Assembly (NCBI GenBank): GCA_964016885.1
Contig: OZ024743.1
Span: 339,339,780-339,403,779, forward strand
Length of the DNA: 64,000 nt
Direction of reading: 5' to 3'
DNA from: Eledone cirrhosa
Taxonomy: Eukaryota; Mollusca; Cephalopoda; Octopoda; Eledonidae
This document shows positions 62,315-64,000 of the stretch, one piece after another. A program made the position numbers and the translations under genes. The first letter of the stretch is position 1. The number at the start of each line of letters is the position of its first letter. The notes beneath the pieces are model-generated. The model ran no database searches and was not told the origin of the DNA. It worked only from the letters and a program-made list of their open reading frames with translations.

Positions 62315-64000
62315 TACATACACTCCTGCATTCTACCAAGTGGAGTTGTGGGTCTATATCTCTTTTACATACACTCCTGCACTCTACCAAGTGGAGCTGG
62401 GGTTCTATATCTCTCTTACATACACTCCTGCACTCTACCAAGTGGAGCTGGGGTTCTATATCTCTTACATACAATCCTGCCCTCTACCAAGTGGAGTTGG
62501 GGGGTTCTATCTCTCTTACATACACTCCTGAACTCTACCAAGTGGAGCTGGGGTTCTATATCTCCCTTACATACACTCCTGCACTCTACCAAGTGGAACT
62601 GGGAGTCTATATCTCTTACATACACTTCTGCACTCTACCAAGTGGAGCTGGGAGTCTATATCTCTATTATATACACTCCTGCACTCTACCAAGTGAGGCT
62701 GGGAGTCTATATCTCTCTTACATACACTCCTGCACTCTACCAAGTGGAGTTGGGAGTCTATATCTCTCTTACATACACTCCTTCACTCTACCAAGTGGAG
62801 TTGGGAGTCTATATTTCTCTTACATACACTCCTGCACTCTACCAAGTGGAGTTGCGGGGTCTATATCTCTTTTACATACACTCCTGCACTCTACCAAGTG
62901 GAGCTGGGAGTCTATATCTCTTACATACACTCCTGCACTCTACCAAGTGGAGTTGGGGGTCTATATCTCTCTTACATACACTCCTGCACTCTACCAAGTG
63001 GAACTGGGGTCTATATATCTCTTACATACACTCCTGCACTCTACCAAGTGGAGCTGGGAGTCTATATCTCTTACATACACTTCTGCACTCTACCAAGTGG
63101 AGCTGGGAGTCTATATCTCTATTACATACACTCCTGCACTCTACCAAGTGGAGCTGGGAGTGTATATCTCTCTTACATACACTCCTGCACTCTACCAAGT
63201 GGAGTTGGGGGTCTATATCTCTCTTACATACACTCCTGCACTCTACCAAGTGGAGTTGGGGGTCTATATCTCTCTTACGTACACTCCTGCACTCTACCAA
63301 GTGGAACTGGGGTCTATATATCTCTTACATACACTCCTGCAGTCTACCAAGTGGAGTTGGGGGTCTATATCTCTCTTACGTACACTCCTGCACTCTACCA
63401 AGTGGAACTGGGGTCTATATATCTCTTACATACACTTCTGCACTCTACCAAGTGGAGCTGGGGTCTATATATCTCTTACATACACTCCTGCACTCTACCA
63501 AGTGGAGCTGGGGTCTATATCTCTCCTACATACACTCCTGCACTCTACCAAGTGGAACTGGGGTCTATATATCTCTTACATACACTCCTGCACTCTACCA
63601 AGTGGAGTTGGGGGTCTATATCTCTCTTACGTACACTCCTGCACTCTACCAAGTGGAACTGGGGTCTATATATCTCTTACATACACTTCTGCACTCTACC
63701 AAGTGGAGCTGGGGTCTATATATCTCTTCCATACACTCCTGCACTCTACCAAGTGGAGCTGGGAGTCTATATCTCTCTTACATACACTCCTGCACTCTAC
63801 CAAGTGGAGTTGGGAGTCTATATCTCTCTTACATACACTCCTGCACTCTACCAAGTGGAGCTGGGGTCTATATATCTCTTACATACACTCCTGCACTCTA
63901 CCAAGTGGAGCTGGATGTCTATATATCTCTTACATACACTCCTGCAGTCTACCAAGTGGAGTTGGGGGTCTATATCTCTCTTACGTACACTCCTGCACTC
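62315..64000 (+). repeat. X2, HOR copy cut by the window end
   Basis: Second copy of X1, truncated by the window. Private changes: CTATTATATAC near 62669, GTGAGGCTGG near 62695 (GA swapped) and CTTCCATAC near 63728. The last PstI monomers are at 63337 and 63942, and the array continues past the end. Confidence 0.83.

Larger units (their letters stand above)
1..64000 (+). repeat. Satellite array of ~51-bp monomers filling the whole window
   Basis: Every line of the window is made of the same unit, head to tail and in one orientation. Monomers are mostly 51 bp, with 50-bp (one G fewer in the tail), 49-bp (one CT fewer after TATAT) and 52-bp (one G more) forms. The core CTCTACCAAGTGGA recurs about every 50 bases from start to end. 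The window opens mid-monomer (TATATTTCTCTTACAT) and closes mid-monomer (CTCCTGCACTC), so the array extends beyond both ends. Nothing interrupts it: no unique sequence, mobile element, poly-A tail or inversion was seen. Long arrays of this kind are known from eukaryotic heterochromatin. The chromosomal location and species are not visible here. I do not recognise the family. Confidence 0.98.

Noticed and set aside
1..64000. CRISPR array, because of regular short repeats
   Set aside because: There are no unique spacers; the whole unit is repeated, units are 51 bp with no repeat/spacer division, and no cas genes are present.
1..64000. Telomeric or alpha-satellite DNA
   Set aside because: No telomere hexamer runs, no 171-bp period and no CENP-B box were seen. 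The unit is 51 bp.
1..64000. Prokaryotic or phage origin
   Set aside because: Not one gene, ribosome-binding site, promoter or terminator appears in 64 kb, and the hierarchical satellite structure is typical of eukaryotic chromosomes.
1..64000. Pyrimidine tract followed by CCAAG as a 3' splice acceptor in each monomer
   Set aside because: The AG is preceded by A, a weak acceptor context, and there is no sign of exons. Composition alone explains it.

Overview
The whole 64,000-base window is one tandem-repeat array. It begins and ends inside a repeat unit, and I found no unique sequence, gene, tRNA, rRNA, transposon, CRISPR array or inverted segment in it. The unit is a monomer of about 51 bp (variants of 49, 50 and 52 bp), always in the same orientation. 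Dividing length by unit size gives roughly 1,250-1,265 monomers. A typical consensus monomer is at 10678-10728: 47% GC, no CpG, a pyrimidine-rich stretch of about 34 bases, a nearly invariant core CTCTACCAAGTGGA, and a variable G-rich tail that carries most substitutions and length changes.

This is eukaryotic satellite DNA (long minisatellite or satellite class). Satellite arrays of this size with nested higher-order repeats (HORs) are typical of centromeric, pericentromeric, subtelomeric or heterochromatic DNA in animals and plants. The species and chromosomal position cannot be read from the sequence. I do not recognise the monomer as a named family.

The array is hierarchical. Level 1 is the monomer. 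Level 2 is a 12-monomer HOR of 608-609 bp, with each of its 12 monomers carrying its own diagnostic changes; it occurs as single, double or triple copies in the first 41 kb (for example 27552-28160 and 28161-28769). Level 3 consists of tandem blocks: a 5,968-bp pair (8605-20483); a 3,695/4,304-bp set of three (21740-32480); a 2,483-bp pair (36541-40938); an approximately 1,817-1,920-bp run (41490-47857); a 3,076-bp pair with flanking partial copies (51655-60250); and a 2,025-bp pair cut by the window end (60290-64000). Level 4 is the reuse of long segments at a distance: 1-4345 reappears near 10.4-14.4 kb, 16.4-20.3 kb and, in part, 33.9-36.5 kb.

Copies differ by few substitutions and mostly by gain or loss of whole monomers (steps of about 50, 100, 254, 408 and 609 bp). 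That is the signature of unequal exchange, slippage and conversion.

Long open frames cover the window because a 51-bp unit is 17 codons and its consensus has no stop in all three forward frames and one reverse frame. They look like by-products: the forward consensus has no ATG, the long frames open only at GTG or TTG, and the 49-, 50- and 52-bp monomers shift the frame repeatedly. I annotate no protein-coding gene. All block boundaries were read by eye and are accurate to about one monomer (50 bp) unless stated.
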